From Valencia hispanica (Eukaryota; Chordata; Actinopteri; Cyprinodontiformes; Valenciidae), in assembly GCA_963556495.2 (NCBI GenBank), contig OY747700.1:6425020-6489019 (forward strand): a DNA stretch of 64,000 bases. The letters run 5' to 3'. This document shows, piece after piece, positions 32,528 to 45,700 of this stretch. A program made the translations under genes and the position numbers. The notes under the pieces are model-generated. The model had not been told where the DNA came from. It did no database searches and worked only from the letters and a program-made list of their open reading frames with translations. Within the stretch, counting starts at the first letter, position 1, and each line of letters opens with the position of its first letter.

Positions 32528-32842
32528 CTGTTTTGAACGTTAGCCTATGTTAGCATTACCACTCAGAGACCGGACCCATCCTGTCTCTCTCTCCCTCAGC
32601 AGCAGCGCAAGCCTCGGGCAGCGCTGACTCAGCGTACTGAGCCAGCGGCTCTAATTGATACGGCTCGCGGCCGCTGGGCTCCATAAAGCCTCGCTCTACT
32701 CCTCCATCTCCGGTGACGACGGAGGAGATCCGCTGGTTCAGGGCGCCGAGCCAGCGCCGCCCGAGCTCGGTGCTGCTGAGGCAGAGGGAGACAGGAGGAG
32801 TCTCTGAGTGGCAATGCTAACATAGGCTAACGTTCAAAACAG
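32528..32842. repeat. Long foldback (imperfect palindrome, about 125-bp arms)
   Basis: CTGTTTTGAACGTTAGCCTA at 32528 recurs inverted at the far end. The outer 44 bp of the arms differ at one base that I can see, and the inner arms (…CAGCAGC…GGGC(A/G)GCGCTG…CCAGCGG) remain alignable to about 32652 and 32727, leaving a loop of about 75 bp. The centre is GC-rich, unlike its surroundings. Confidence 0.85.
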
Positions 32843-33055
32843 ATGAATGTTGATCAGTCGCAAAACTGCCAACGTCGCTTTGGTCACTGTCCATGTTTCA
32901 GTGTCACATTAAGCGAGCTGTCACTGTCCTCCTGAACACACCCCCACGTTCCCCCCTCCGCTTTTCCTCCATACTTGGCCATACCCCTCCGTTCTTCCTG
33001 GCACCCCCCACTTTGTAATTTCACTTTGCAATTCCAAGAACACCACACCCACTGT

Positions 33056-33440
33056 GAGGCATGGGGGTGGAAACATTATGCTTTGGGGATTTTGGGCAAA
33101 TAAAGCATTGAAGATGAAATGTGGCTGGATCTTCCAGCATGACAATGATGCTAAACACATCGCACGTGCAACGAAGGAGTGGCTACTTAAAAAGCGTTTA
33201 AGGTTCTGGAGTGGCCTAGCCAGTGTCCAGATCTCAGTCCAATGGAGAATCTGTGGAGGGAGTTGAAAGTCAAAACATCACAGCTTTAGAGAAGAGCTAC
33301 AGTGTGTGCAAACCCGGTGAAGACCTACTGGAAATGTTTGACTTCTGACATTGCCAACCAACAGACTGTGTTCATAAGATTCTTTCAAATATGTGCAAAA
33401 ATTTGAACGTTGAAAACAATGCCTGGTTTGAAATAAAACC
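33056..33440 (+). pseudogene. Tc1-like transposase fragment (third family)
   Basis: The frame reads [20 protein letters not shown] and [20 protein letters not shown], the block with the second catalytic Asp (DND). The NPIENLW region appears frameshifted at 33236-33262 (CCAATGGAGAATCTGTGGAG). Truncated at both ends. Confidence 0.75.
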
Positions 33441-34022
33441 ATCCTCTCTTCAACTGCGTTGTTGTCCACAAAACATCTTTCCTGAATCATCCTCATATTG
33501 GCATTTTAAAGGCGACCGACCACTAATATAAACGTGACCTTCAAGGTGCCAATGTTAGAGTGCTCCAGGAAGAAGACTGTTCACACAGACTTTGCTGAAA
33601 ATTTTTTGTTGTTTTTTTGTTTCAAGCAGGCCCATTAAAAAAAATTACAGATCTGATCTGTAGGGATCTACTGTAGAAGACTGTCCAAAGAACTGTCCAC
33701 CCAGTCTTTCTGTATAGGCAAACAGACCTCACATCCAGTTTCCCCTGTTTGGTTTTATTACCTCTAAACTCACTGCTCCAACTATAAGTGCAGTAAGGAG
33801 TTCCAATCTTGCCTTCCAATTAGATTCTACAATGGTCAGATCCACCCCTGTACATGTTGACTCTGTTACCCTAGCAACCATTGAGCAGGTTTAAGCTATG
33901 AAGGAATCATCTTTATCTTTTGTCTCTCTTTATTTACCAGAAAATGTATTATGTTGATTAATTTGGTAAATTACGCCCAAATTAATGGGTTATAAACATT
34001 ACATTTCTCCTCAGTCAGTAAC

Positions 34023-34465
34023 TACAATGTCTCTAGGTGACTTTGAACCCATCCAGACCGTAAGTAAATGCATCGAGCAAATCAATGGATAGATGTGCCG
34101 TAACTTTCTCCAGCTGAACAGAAACAAAACAGAAGTAATTACTTTTGGACCTAAAGAGGAACGATCAAGAGTCAGCACACAGCTTCAGTTAATACAGCTA
34201 GAAACTACTGATCAGGCACAAAACCTAGGTGTAGTAATGGACTCAGACCTGAACCTCCAGGGTCACATAAAGGCAATAACAAGGTCAGCCTTCTATCACC
34301 TGAAGAACATCTCTAGAATTAAAGGGCTGATGTCGCAACAGGACCTAGAAAAACTCATCCATGCGTTTATCTTTAGTCAGATTGATTACTGCAATCATGT
34401 AAAGCACCTCCAATTACCTTGTTTTTGAAAGTGTGATATACAAATAAAATTGCCTTGCCTTGCCT
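34023..34465 (+). mobile_element. LINE A 3' fragment with internal deletion
   Basis: Encodes [20 protein letters not shown] through FSQIDYCN of the LINE A reverse transcriptase C-terminus, then jumps directly to the 3' end (CATGTAAAGCACCTCCAATT) and the TTGCC tail. The equivalent point in the sister unit (near 48378) is a CT repeat without a LINE. Confidence 0.85.
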
Positions 34466-34978
34466 GCTGAAAAGACCCTTCAAAGTAATGAAAAGATAAA
34501 TTTTCATGGTTTATGTAGAGAGCAGCCAGATGAAACTCATGTTTCCCTAGGAGGAACATTCTTTATTATGTCTTTTACCACTCTGGTACACCATTTCATA
34601 GACAGTAAATTTGATTTAAAAGTTATAAATGCATCCAAAATATTAAGTAAAGCAGTCATAAAGCTGAAAACAGAGATTTAGTGGGTTTGACTCCAAAATT
34701 CTAACATGGGGTATCAAAAGTTCTTCTGAATACCTTTCTAAAACACTTTGCGCAGTCTTTTTCTCACTTAGTCATAAGAGATTTACTTTGTTTAAAAGAA
34801 ATGTTTTTGAATATGTTATATTAATCATCTGGAGGTGGAATCAGCTCAAATATAAGTGAAGTATTAGATTTTTTTCTGATTTTTATTTTTTTTTAAATCG
34901 GCATCAGGCACAAAAGATATTACTTTTATTGCTACATGATGTATATTTTTAATAATTGGTTAATACAATAGAATCATG

Positions 34979-35905
34979 TCAGTGCTTTACATTCAGAAAT
35001 ATATTTTTACAAACATTTCTGATTTTTGACATCTTCAGGCCATACATCAGCGGGTTAAAAAGAGGCTGGGCAGTTAGGAAGTAAATTGATAGAAAAATCC
35101 GCAGAACATTTGGCAGAAAACTCATGTCAAATCGGCTCTGTGAGATCTCAAAGCTCCCAGCACAGGAAAAATTCAAGATAGAGGCCAGATGAGGTGTGCA
35201 GGTGTTCACAGCTTTCTGACGGGTCTGTTTGGAACCAGAGAAACACACAACAAGGATCTTGATGTAGGTGTAGAGGATTAACAGCAAAGAGATGAAGATG
35301 GTGCTGAACGTAGCAGTGAGTCCATAAATGTTCGTTGTGGCCGCATCCATACAGGCCAGTTTGACAAGAGAGTGCATGTCACAGTAGACTTTGTGAATCT
35401 GGTTCCGACATAGCTTCGATGGTATCAGTGACATCATGAAAGACATTGCCACAAACGGATATAACCAGGACACAGCGATCAGCATGGCAATCTTTGTCGG
35501 TGTCATTCTGGTGTTGTACTGCAGAGGGTAACAGATAGCGAGGTACCGGTCATACGACATGACAGCTAAGTTTAGAAACTCAATAGCTCCGTACGAATGG
35601 ACAATAAAAACCTGCAGGAAGCAGAACGGAGCAGAAACTGTGTGAACATCAGAGGGGATCTGAACCAGCAGGAAGGGAAACAAGCCTGTGCTGCCATACA
35701 TTTCATTGACAAACAGGCTGCACAGAAACATGTACATAGGTTCATGTAAGCTCCTGTTCATACAGATCACCACGATCAGCAGAACATTAGAACCAATGAT
35801 TAAAACATACAAAACCAAGACAACTGTGAAATACAAATAAGTCAGAGCCCAGTAGTCAATATAGGCAGTCATAGAAAAAAATAAAACTTGTGAAGAGTTC
35901 ATCAT
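34979..35905 (-). CDS. Olfactory receptor 3, teleost delta-type-like OR
   Basis: An intact single-exon frame of 308 residues starting MMNSSQ (NSS glycosylation site). Motifs: TM1 Asn40 in IIGSNVLLIVVICMN; RSLHEPMYMFLCSLFVNE (51-68); Cys95; AVMSYDRYLAICYPLQY (114-130); KVYCDMHSLVKLACMD in the second extracellular loop; CFSGSKQTRQKAVNTCTPHL (221-240); and PLFNPLMYGLKMSKIRN (281-297). These phrases are those of a large teleost type-1 group usually called delta. Paralogue at 48922-49851, with homologous flanks. The second Met is an alternative start. No break seen, so probably functional. Confidence 0.95.
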   Translation of the reverse strand: MMNSSQVLFFSMTAYIDYWALTYLYFTVVLVLYVLIIGSNVLLIVVICMNRSLHEPMYMFLCSLFVNEMYGSTGLFPFLLVQIPSDVHTVSAPFCFLQVFIVHSYGAIEFLNLAVMSYDRYLAICYPLQYNTRMTPTKIAMLIAVSWLYPFVAMSFMMSLIPSKLCRNQIHKVYCDMHSLVKLACMDAATTNIYGLTATFSTIFISLLLILYTYIKILVVCFSGSKQTRQKAVNTCTPHLASILNFSCAGSFEISQSRFDMSFLPNVLRIFLSIYFLTAQPLFNPLMYGLKMSKIRNVCKNIFLNVKH

Positions 35906-36434
35906 TATATTTCATATTTCAAACAGTTAGATCATTAAAAAGTTTCCTTTAGTTAAAGAATTTCACCAATAAAACTAAATTGAACCCCAATCTGCTTCCT
36001 ACATGTTGAACACAGCCTAATAATACTGACAGCAGTCTGTGAGCATTTCCCATCATTGAGTCCTGATCAGGCTGAAGGTTTCAGTCAACGGTAAATGGAA
36101 ATACAAGCCGACATCTATAGCATCAACTCCTGATGAAGCTCTTTTCACACTAGAGATTCATTAAAACACAGAGACAAACAACTTCCTTAACACAGTCATC
36201 AATCCCCCTCCCTCCAAAATGGAGCTGAACCTCTGTGGCCTTTTTTATGTTTGTAAGACATCCACAGCTGCAGTGGGACATCATTAGCTGACGTTTGGTG
36301 AAGTTTCCGAAAGTTAAGGAAAGGCAGAAAGTAAATATTATTAAAACAAACAAATTAATATTATTATTATTAGTAGTAGTAGTAGTAGTCGTAGTAGTAA
36401 TAAACCACTTAAAAGATCTCCACTATAAGGTACA

Positions 36435-37190
36435 TAATTCAATTCAATTCAATTCAGTTTATTTATATAACGCCGATTCACAACAGACGCCATCTCAAGG
36501 CACTTTAAAAGTAAAGTAATTTCAATACAATCATACAAATATTCCCATTAGTTTAAAGTTATAGCTAGTTTTCTATTTAATGAATCCGAGCAGATTGCAT
36601 CGAGTCATTGACTGGCAGTTGCGCCCCGTTGATGCAGACTCCAACCACAGCAATCCCTCAGCAATCTCTCATACTGAGCAAGCATGGTGCGACAGTGGAG
36701 ACGAAAAACAACCCTTTAACAGGAAGAAACCTCCAGCAGAACCAGAACCAGGCTCAGTACAAGCGGCCACCTATCACGACTGTCTGTCTCTCCCGGTCCA
36801 TGGACCGGCCCACCCTGGTGCGGCTGGTTGCCGGGGGGGCTCGTGGGCTCGTCACTGCTGCCCCCCGGGCCCCTGGATCCTAGCCACTGGACGTTCCCCT
36901 GGGGTTCTCCTCTGCTCCTCTCTAGGGGGATGTGGTCGGCCCTGCCCTGGTCCGCCTGGGGCTCTGGGGATCCTTTGGACGTCTTGGCTCACCGGATCTC
37001 ATACTTCCACTAAAGAGCTTCTGCTGCCTGCATGTATTTACCTAAAGCCCTAGTCTGGTCGATGAGCATTGTCATGTACTTATGACACCTAAGTTACCAA
37101 CTATCTCGCCTTGGAATGTGTACAGGACTTCTAAAGGGACCTGGCACTGGCTAGCCCATTTTGGTTTCTGTTATAACAGTTATAACAGCA
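36435..37190 (-). mobile_element. LINE B-related 3' UTR fragment
   Basis: Begins with TTCAA repeats and GTTTATTTATATAACGCCGA (minus-strand tail), followed by sequence parallel to the LINE B 3' UTR (CAATCCCTCAGCAATCTCTC, AACAGGAAGAAACCTCCAGC). It then diverges (CCGGTCCATGGACCGGCCCA), so it is another subfamily. No ORF2 is present. Confidence 0.75.
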
Positions 37191-38072
37191 GTTCTTTCAG
37201 TCATTCTTTTCAGAATCAGGTTCACTCTCTAAACCAGACCTTGGGACTCTAGATGCTAAACTGAACCAAATCCAAAGCTTCCCAATGTCATTTCCACTTA
37301 TCTCAGCAGCTTGCTCTTAAAATGGGTTCCATTATCACATCTAATAACCCTTGCAACCCCATATCTTGGCATTTGTTCAGTTTTCAGAGACCCATACTAC
37401 TTGCTTTGATTTAAAGTCATATTTTCCCTAAAGCAAAAAAGAAAATGTTCCAAGACATTTATTGTGAGTGGGGATTTTCTGGGAGAATGAGCAGATCAAT
37501 TAAATTAACTATCATTAAGGTCCTTGTGTTATTGTTTATTTTCTAATATTTATTTCATATTTAAGTAATTATTGTACGAACTCTGATAATCCTTTGACAC
37601 TGTTGTAATAATCTTTTGTGGGCTATTCCATGCTTCCCCTGTCTCTACTTGTAGGTTTTGAAAGAATCTGAAGAAAGGTAAGCTAAAGTCTGTTGTATGA
37701 AAGGGTATTTATTTCTCTCCTTTATGTTATTCTTCCTTTTGGTTTTTTATGAGAATTGTGATAACATTTTCACATGGCTGTTTTTTATTTATCATCACTT
37801 ATTTCTTTACTATTTACTAGAAATGTGGGGTGTGGCTTACTGTGTACAAAACTTGGTTGTAAGTCGTATTGTGTTATACACAGACCTGAATGCTACTATG
37901 CTGATCTGTTTCTCTTCTCGCATGCAGGAACACATTGAAGAACTGTCTCAACTGCTGTTGTTTAAAGTTAGCTGTTCTTACCTGCTGCCAGTTCACTTTT
38001 CAAATTAAAACACAAACTCTTTATTGGGTTTTCCCAAAAAGCTACAGCAGATTTACAAGACACACATTTTAG

Positions 38073-38296
38073 CATAGAGGACCTCAACCCTGATCCTCAG
38101 GGCCCGCTGTCCTACATGTTTTAGGTGTTCCCTTATTGTTGCACTCCTAGCTTAAATTGATTGGTGATTAACAGGATTCTGCAGCATTTGAAGGCCTGTT
38201 AATGAGGTAATGTGATCATTTAAGTCAGGTGTTGAAGGAGGGACATGCTAAAACATCCAGGATATGGGCACTGAGGACTAGGGTTGGGGACCACTG
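38073..38296. mobile_element. hAT-like MITE
   Basis: Degenerate inverted ends: right end (rc) CAGTGGTCCCCAACCCTAGT, left end CATAGAGGACCTCAACCCTG. The sub-ends pair as well (CCTACATGTTTTAG and rc CCTGGATGTTTTAG). This is a widespread fish MITE pattern. Confidence 0.7.
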
Positions 38297-39578
38297 TATT
38301 AGCACATAGGCATGACACCTGTCTACCCGGATGTGGGCTGTGGTACAGAAAATGTAGGTTGGTTGGAGGTAGCGACCTCCAAGCAGGACCAGATTTTGAG
38401 TTTTTCGAATCAGCCTGTAAACAAGGGCAGTGACTCATCAAAAGTAAAATTTTTGCTCAAAAATGGCTCATTTGCAAATAAAGAAGGCTTGCTGAAACTA
38501 AATTACTCTGCTCAGAAATCACACATACTTATAATACAAACAAACTCCTAATGGATATCTTAATTCTTACTTCTTACTTACACTCATAAACGTAAAGTTA
38601 ATAAGTTTGGTTTTTGGTGCTATCTGTTTCTACCCCAAAGCCATGTGATGGAAGAATAAATGCCACTCCTCTTTACTGCTAAGGAAACTGGCCATGAATT
38701 TGAAACACAGCTACCTGATACATTTGTAAGAGAAAGGTTTGATGCTCAAAGTGCGGAAGTGATCTCGAGGCCTGCAAACACAAATAGCTCATCATGTGAT
38801 GAGTTTTGTATCTAATCAAGCCTGAGGAGACTTTTGCACATCTGACAGTTTTTTCAGGGCAATACTACTAATTTGGTTACAGCTCAAAGTTTTGTCACAA
38901 CTATTAACATCCTATCTCCCACACACGGTCCCCTGACAAAACCAGCGATAAAAGACTTGGGATTGTCGCCCTTCTAAACAAGAAAAGTTGAAAAAAAGTG
39001 AAAAAAATAAACACAGAGCTCCTCTGACCCTTATTTCTGAAGGCATTATTGTCTCGCGAGATCTGATGCGATACTTTGGCTGTCGTGGACGGGCATTGTA
39101 ATAATGCAAATGAGGGGCGCGTTGATTGGTGGCAAGAAGCAGCGGGGTTGACACCGCAGGTAACGCTTCAGCATATCTAACCCATATCTACTACTCCCGC
39201 TAGCATACAATAGCCACATTAGCAGTTAGCTGCTGTTTGTTACACACAGCAGAGCAATAAAAACACAGCCTTACCGTTTCAATTGCAGGCAAGTGTCTGG
39301 TTGTTGGAATGGCCCCTTTTTCCAAACGGAGATTCGATGCCAACTTTGCCTGATATTGTCCCAAATTCGTAAAGGATTCCGGCGTAAAAAAATATATATA
39401 TATTTCCATGTTGATTCTGGCAGTCAACAACAGAGCAACTCACATGTGCACTAAGTTTCTGTCAGAAATGGTTTTAGCTGATTTAGCTGATTAAAATAAA
39501 AGGCTGACACGAAAATGTCTTCTTCATGCATCATTGCGTGAAGAAACTTTCTGCATCTTTCCCGGTGGAGTTCGTACT

Positions 39579-39863
39579 TCCAATCGGTGATGTGTCGGTC
39601 GCGAACGAACCGGCTCTAAGAGCTAACTCTTTGAAGTGAATGATGGGAGCCGGCTCGTCATTTGGAGACGTTTTTTTTTTTTTTTTTTTTTCATTTCCCC
39701 CCCGCTTGTTTTGGTACATCTGGTACACATCGTTTTGCATTAATTTTGGTAATAAATACACTTTAAGCAACAGAAAATCTGAGGAGCCGAAAGAGCCGGC
39801 TCTTTATGGTGAGCCAAGCCAAAAGAACTGGCTCTCCAAAAAGAGCTGGAATGTCCATCACTA
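39579..39863. mobile_element. hAT-like MITE with GAGCCGGCTC motifs
   Basis: Right end (rc) TAGTGATGGACATTCCAGCT, left end TCGGTGATGTGTCGG, with repeated GAGCC/GGCTC words and a 22-base T run inside. No coding capacity. Confidence 0.55.
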
Positions 39864-42731
39864 GAATTCAGTAATGGCGGCGCTCGAATGAATATGAGGG
39901 AGAGAGGAGCGAGAGGTCATGACTCCTTTAAAAAATGTGAGCCTTTTTCTTTCAGATGCTTGTTTTCCCTTTTTTTATTCCCTGCAGAGCAGAGAGAAGG
40001 GTTTTTGAATTCTAAGAGAACTTGGCAGTTTGCAGATACTGTGCCAAGGTTACAGTTTGTTTTGTTTGCTCCGCACTTAGAGCAGTGTGACCCTGAAACC
40101 GGACCAGCTCACAGTTTTTTTGAAGAAAGCTTCATTATTTACATTTTCTTTAAATACTCAAAGTTCGGGTCCACTGATTCAACAAAATCTCCTAATTAGA
40201 ATAGATCTCCAAAAGTTCGATCAAATAATTTAAAACATGATGTGAAAATATACATTGTTAAGAATATACATGTTGTTATGAGATTAAGAAAATTCACAAA
40301 TTCCTGAAGCTTCAGTAAAATGGATAATTAGGATTTGAGTAAAAGTGGGATGAGGATTGACTGAATTATTTTTATCTTTCAGATTTTGACTGACTGAAAA
40401 TGCTGACATCACCTAGGACATTTGGTTTTCATTTGGGTTTCTGGTTGTCACTAGGGTTCATCCGAATGAGAGTCTTGTGAGATTCATGTTATAAGAGATG
40501 TTTTCCAAATCAATGGAAAAGAGACAATGAACCTTTGAACGATATATTTAAAAGCAGTGTTGCATTCGATCTCAGTGTTGCTTCTGAAGGCTAAGAATGG
40601 TTTATCAATCAAGAGGGAATCACTACTTTGGTTTTCATGACGCTCAGCTCACCCCTCCTTAGACACAAAAGGAAAGAAAGAAAGAACCTTACCGCAAACT
40701 CCAAGAGTAATGCAGGATTATTTATGAATTAAGTAAGACTACAACATAAAATTTTAGATTTCTGCCTAGTACTATAAAGGTGAATGAAAGGGTTTTAAAA
40801 TTTTTAGGCTATTTGTGTTTTGTTTCTGAATAAAGGAGGAAAACGGTTCCACTACACTGTAAAAACCAATCAGTTATCTTTATTAGAGAACCTCAAAGCT
40901 TTCTGAACTTTTAATTATTTTTATTGTTAACTTAAATCTACTTATGAAAATCACTACTTCACTAGTTAATGATGAAATAATGCAAAAATAATACAGTTTA
41001 CCACTTCAACAAATTTTGTTTCAAAAGTACAGAGAATTTTTTCCTCCTAGTGCAATGTCATATCATACTTATCCAACATCACTCAGAATTGCACTAGACC
41101 AGGTTGACATGAACAGTTAAATGTTAATGATATTGTAAATGGAAGTGCTGAGTTATAATTGATTTAAGATGCTTATACCAAAAAAGCCCCTTAGGTTTTC
41201 AGCTTGAATTCTCAGACCTTGGTAACTCTGTGTTCCTTAGATAAAAATGCTTCCCTGCTAACTTCTGTATGGGAGGACGAAAGCCAAAGGCTTTGGGAAG
41301 TCATACCATTTACATAATCAACTAAGAGGAATAAAGAACACTCTAAAACTGGAACAAAGAGAGAAAAATGGTTCTGCTTTTAAGATTGGATATTGGTTGT
41401 TAAATTATGCTGACTTATGGAATACATTTTGAATAAATGTACAGGTGCTGATCTAACTGCTTTAAAAGTATTTAAAATGAATGAAGGATTCTTGAAATGC
41501 CCACACACCCGAGATGGAAGTTGTGTTCAGTAAAGCTTCTTAAAGCAGCTTCCAACATTCATGCTTGATGTTAACAATGAAGTTACTGTGCACTGTAACA
41601 ATGTCCAATAATTTAGAGGAAAAGATCTAAACTTGAACAGAACAAAAAAGATAGTTAGCAAAAGATACTGAAGCCATAGAGGTCCTTAATGTAAGTGCGA
41701 GCTGGACTAGCTGCGAATTCGCACATGAAGAGCTCCCTTACAGGACAGCTGGACCTCCATGAACTGAAAAGCCTATGATACACTTCCCTTTCAACAAAAA
41801 AAGGAGGAGCTCATGGGACACCATCACCCCTATTTAAGCATAAGCTCCGCCCCTTCTCTTTCTCTTACAAGCCAAAGACCCGCTAGCATCTGGAGGCGTG
41901 CGCTTTAAACTTTGATCCGTCGCCAGTGGGGGGGAGCAAGTTCCTGGAAGAAACTCATTGGATCCAAGAGACCTATACAGTTCGTTGCTTGTTGATCAGG
42001 TAACTGTTTTCCGGCCAATGAAAAAAGTCCTGAACCTGACTTGTTCAAAACCTGGCAGAAGGAATCTTTGAATCACATATTCTACCAGAGAGAGGGAAAG
42101 AGCTTTGCTGACCTCCTGCTTTGGAAGGCGATGCTGCTGAGCTGAAAGCTGCCCATGAAAAGGAACTCATCAATGCAGATCTATGGATCGATCAAGTAAG
42201 GTTGTGTCTAGGTAGAGATAAATTATCTTAGGATAAACACTTTAAGGATTATTTTGATTATTTATTTTACTGTATTCTTGCTGCATTTGCAAGATTTAAC
42301 TCGTCAGATTGCCTGGGTAGAACAGGCTGTTCGGCATGTGGTATAAACAGTGTTTTCAAAGATTTTTGACTGATAGAAAAAGTTATTTTAATCATGAAAC
42401 ATGAGTTACTCCTTTCGACCGGAGTCTTCTTTGTTTGGTAGTTTAAACGCGCCTATCATTTCTTATTATTGCAGCCTGTTTTTGCAGACCGTTAGCATTA
42501 ATAAACCATAAGAATTGTTATTTTATGGTATTCAAAATACAGATTGGCTTTAAAATTATATTATATATTGATATTTTAAACCCAAAAAACTAGTTTTATA
42601 AGTTCTTTTCAAACCACCTTCTTAGTATATCAAAATGCTAAAGTTAGATCAATCAATACGGTGACCGATCCATAAAATAGAGATGGATTTTCTAAAGGTA
42701 ATTGATTCGTATTCAGCAAACTATTTAATGA

Positions 42732-45700
42732 AATTCAATTCAGTTTTCAATTCAGTTTATTTATATAGCCCCGATTCACAACAGATGTCATCTCAAGGCA
42801 CTTAACAAGAAGTCATTTCAATAAATTATATACAAACATTCCAATCAGTTAAAAAGTTTCCTATTTAAGGAATCCCAGCAGATTGCGTCAGTCATTGGCG
42901 TGAGGTTGGGCAGACTTTCCAACCACAGCAATCCTTCAGCAATCCCTCATACTGAGCAAGCATGTAGCGACGGTGGAGAGAAAAAACTCCCTTTTAACAG
43001 GAAGAAACCTCCAACAGAACCAGGCTCAGTAGGAGCGGCCATCTGCCACGACCGTCTGGGGGTTTGAGAAGACAGAGCAGAAACACAGAAGGAACAGAAG
43101 ATCTGATATAAGAGAACTTTCTATGTTACAGAAAGTAAAAAGTTAATAACAGGACACAGTGGATGTTCAGCCACTGGGAGCACCATCCCAGTCGATGCCC
43201 CCCGTCCAACAGGGCATTGCAGCCAAGCAGGATACCAGACCAGGTATATCTTCTATGGAGAGAAAAACACTGAGAGAAAACAAAGTTAACAGTCGAAAAA
43301 ACAGAATGTACTGTAATACAACTGGAGAGTAGTAGGAGAAAAGGAAGTAGCAGAGTGAAGAAAATTGGTCAGTCTGTCCTCCAGCAGTCTAAGCCTATAG
43401 CAGCATAACTACAGAGATAGCTCAGGATGACCTTAGCCACTCTAACTATAAGCTTTATCAAAAAGACAAGTTTTAAGTCTGGCCTTAAAAATAAACAGAG
43501 TGTCTGCCTCACGAACTAAAACTGGGAGCTGGTTCCACAGGAGAGGAGCCTTATAACTAAAAGATCTGCCTCCCATTCTACTTTTAGAAATCCTAGGAAC
43601 TACAAGTAAACCTGCAGTCTGAGAGAGAAGTGCTCTGTTAGGAACATATGGAACAATTAGATCTCTGATGTATGTTGGAGCTTGATTATTAAGGGCTTTG
43701 TATGTAAGAAGAAGGATCTTAAATTCTATTCTGGATTTAACAGGGAGCCAATGAAGGGAAGCTAAAACAGGAGAAATGTGATCTCTCTTTTTAATATTCA
43801 TCAGAACTCTTGCTGCCGCATTTTGGATCAACTGAAGGCTTTTAATGGCATTTTGTGGACTACCTGATAGTAAAGAATTACAGTAGTCCAGCCATGAGGT
43901 AACAAATGCATGGACTAGTTTCTCAGCATCACTCCTGGACAGGATGTTTCTAATTTTAGCAATATTCCGGAGGTGAAAGAAGGAAATCCTAGAAACCTGT
44001 TTAATATGGGATTTAAATTTCAAGTCTTGGTCAAAAATAATGCCGAGGTTCTTTACGTTATTACTGGGGGGCAATTTAATGCCATCCAGATGAAGTGATT
44101 GACTAATCAGTTTCTGTTTTAGAACTTCTGGTCCAAAGACAGCAACTTCTGTCTTGTCGGAATTGAAAAGCAAAAAGTTCAGATTCATCCGTGTTTTTAT
44201 GTCTTCCAGACATGCCTGTAATCTACCTAACTGACTGGGTTCATCAGGATTTATGGATAAATATAGTTGTGTATCATCGGCATAGCTGTGGAAATCTGTC
44301 CCATGATGTCTAATGATTCTACCAATTGGAAGCATATATATGGTGAAAAGAATTGGTCCAAGCACAGAACCCTGTGGAACTCCACAAGTAACCCTTGAGA
44401 GTGAAGAAGATTTATCATTTAGATGAACAAACTGGAATCTGTCAGACAAATATGACTTAAACCAGCCTAGTGCCTCTTTGATCCCTGCAACATGTTCAAG
44501 CCTTTCTAAGAGAATATTGTGATCGACTGTGTCAAAAGCAGCACTGAGATCTAACAAAACCAGAACAGACACAAGTCCATTATCTGAGGCCATGAGAATA
44601 TCATTAGTAACCTTCACCAGTGCTGTTTCAGTGCTATGATGAGCTCTAAAACCTGACTGAAACTCTTCAAACAGCTCGTTACTGTTTAGATGCTCACAGA
44701 CTTGATTAGCAACAATTTTCTCAAGGATTTTGGATAAGAAAGGAAGGTTAGATATAGGTCTGTAATTCACTAAGTCATCTTGATCAAGGGAAGGTTTCTT
44801 GAGTAAAGGTTTAATTACAGCAATTTTAAATTCTCGTGGTACGTATCCGTTTACTAAGGATAGATTCATCATATCCAAAATTGGGCCAGGAACCAAATGG
44901 AACACTTCTTTAAATAATTTGGTTGGGATTGGGTCCAACATAAAAGTTGAAGGTTTAGATGAGGCTAATATTTTTGATAATTCCGAAAGCTCGACTGATT
45001 CGAAACAGCCTAAGCACAAATGAGGTTCTACAGTTCTTTCCGATGCTGCCTCATTTACTGAGGAAGACGTAATCATGTTTGGGAGGATGCCAATGATTTT
45101 GTTTTTAATAGAATTAATTTTATTTATGAAGAATCCCATAAAATCATCACTGCTAAGAGCTGGGGGAATAGTTGGCTCAACAGAGCTATGACTCTGTGTA
45201 AGTTTGGCAACTGTACTAAAAAGAAACCTAGGATTGTTTTTATTTGCCTCTATTAATGATGAAAAATATGCTGTTCTAGCTTGTCGAATGGTCTTTTTAT
45301 ACAGCAGTAGACTGTTATTCCAGGTTAAATAGGAATCCTCTAGATGTGTAGAGCGCCATTTTCTCTCCAACTTCCTAGTATTCTGCTTTAAAGTATGCAA
45401 CTCTGCGTTAAACCAAGGAGTCAGCCTCCTACGGCTAACCACTTTTTTTTATAAGGGGGCTACACTATCTAATGCCAAATGAAATTAGGACGTAACGCTG
45501 TGAACCAGACCATCAATTTCTGAAGGGTTAGAGATAGAATTACTGCCATCCACTGTGTAACTCTGAGACACTGAGGAAAATTAGAATGGAACAGATTCTT
45601 TAAAAATTGTTACAGCATTGTCTGATAAAGCTCTACTATAATGAAATTTTCTTTCAGATTTAAGATGGTCAGTTAAAGTAAATTCAAAAGTTATTAAGAA

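Larger units (their letters stand above)
33930..36310 (-). repeat. Duplicated OR-bearing unit, copy 1
   Basis: This segment aligns with 48285-50270 on both sides of the OR gene. Shared flanks include TTCCCATCATTGAGTCCTGA and AGATTCATTAAAACACAGAG upstream of the genes. Copy 1 alone contains the LINE A fragment 34023-34465. Confidence 0.8.
37191..41689. other. Intergenic region with two MITE-like elements
   Basis: AT-rich and without genes that I can support. It includes the hAT-like MITEs at 38073-38296 and 39579-39863. A C/G-richer patch at 39045-39180 (ATTGTCTCGCGAGATCTGAT) has no recognised role. Confidence 0.45.

Noticed and set aside
44799..45023. A recurring 74-codon plus-strand frame (MSKGLITAILNS...) seen at 25318, 44799 and 52240
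   Set aside because: It is the antisense shadow of the LINE B reverse transcriptase, repeated because the LINE is repeated.
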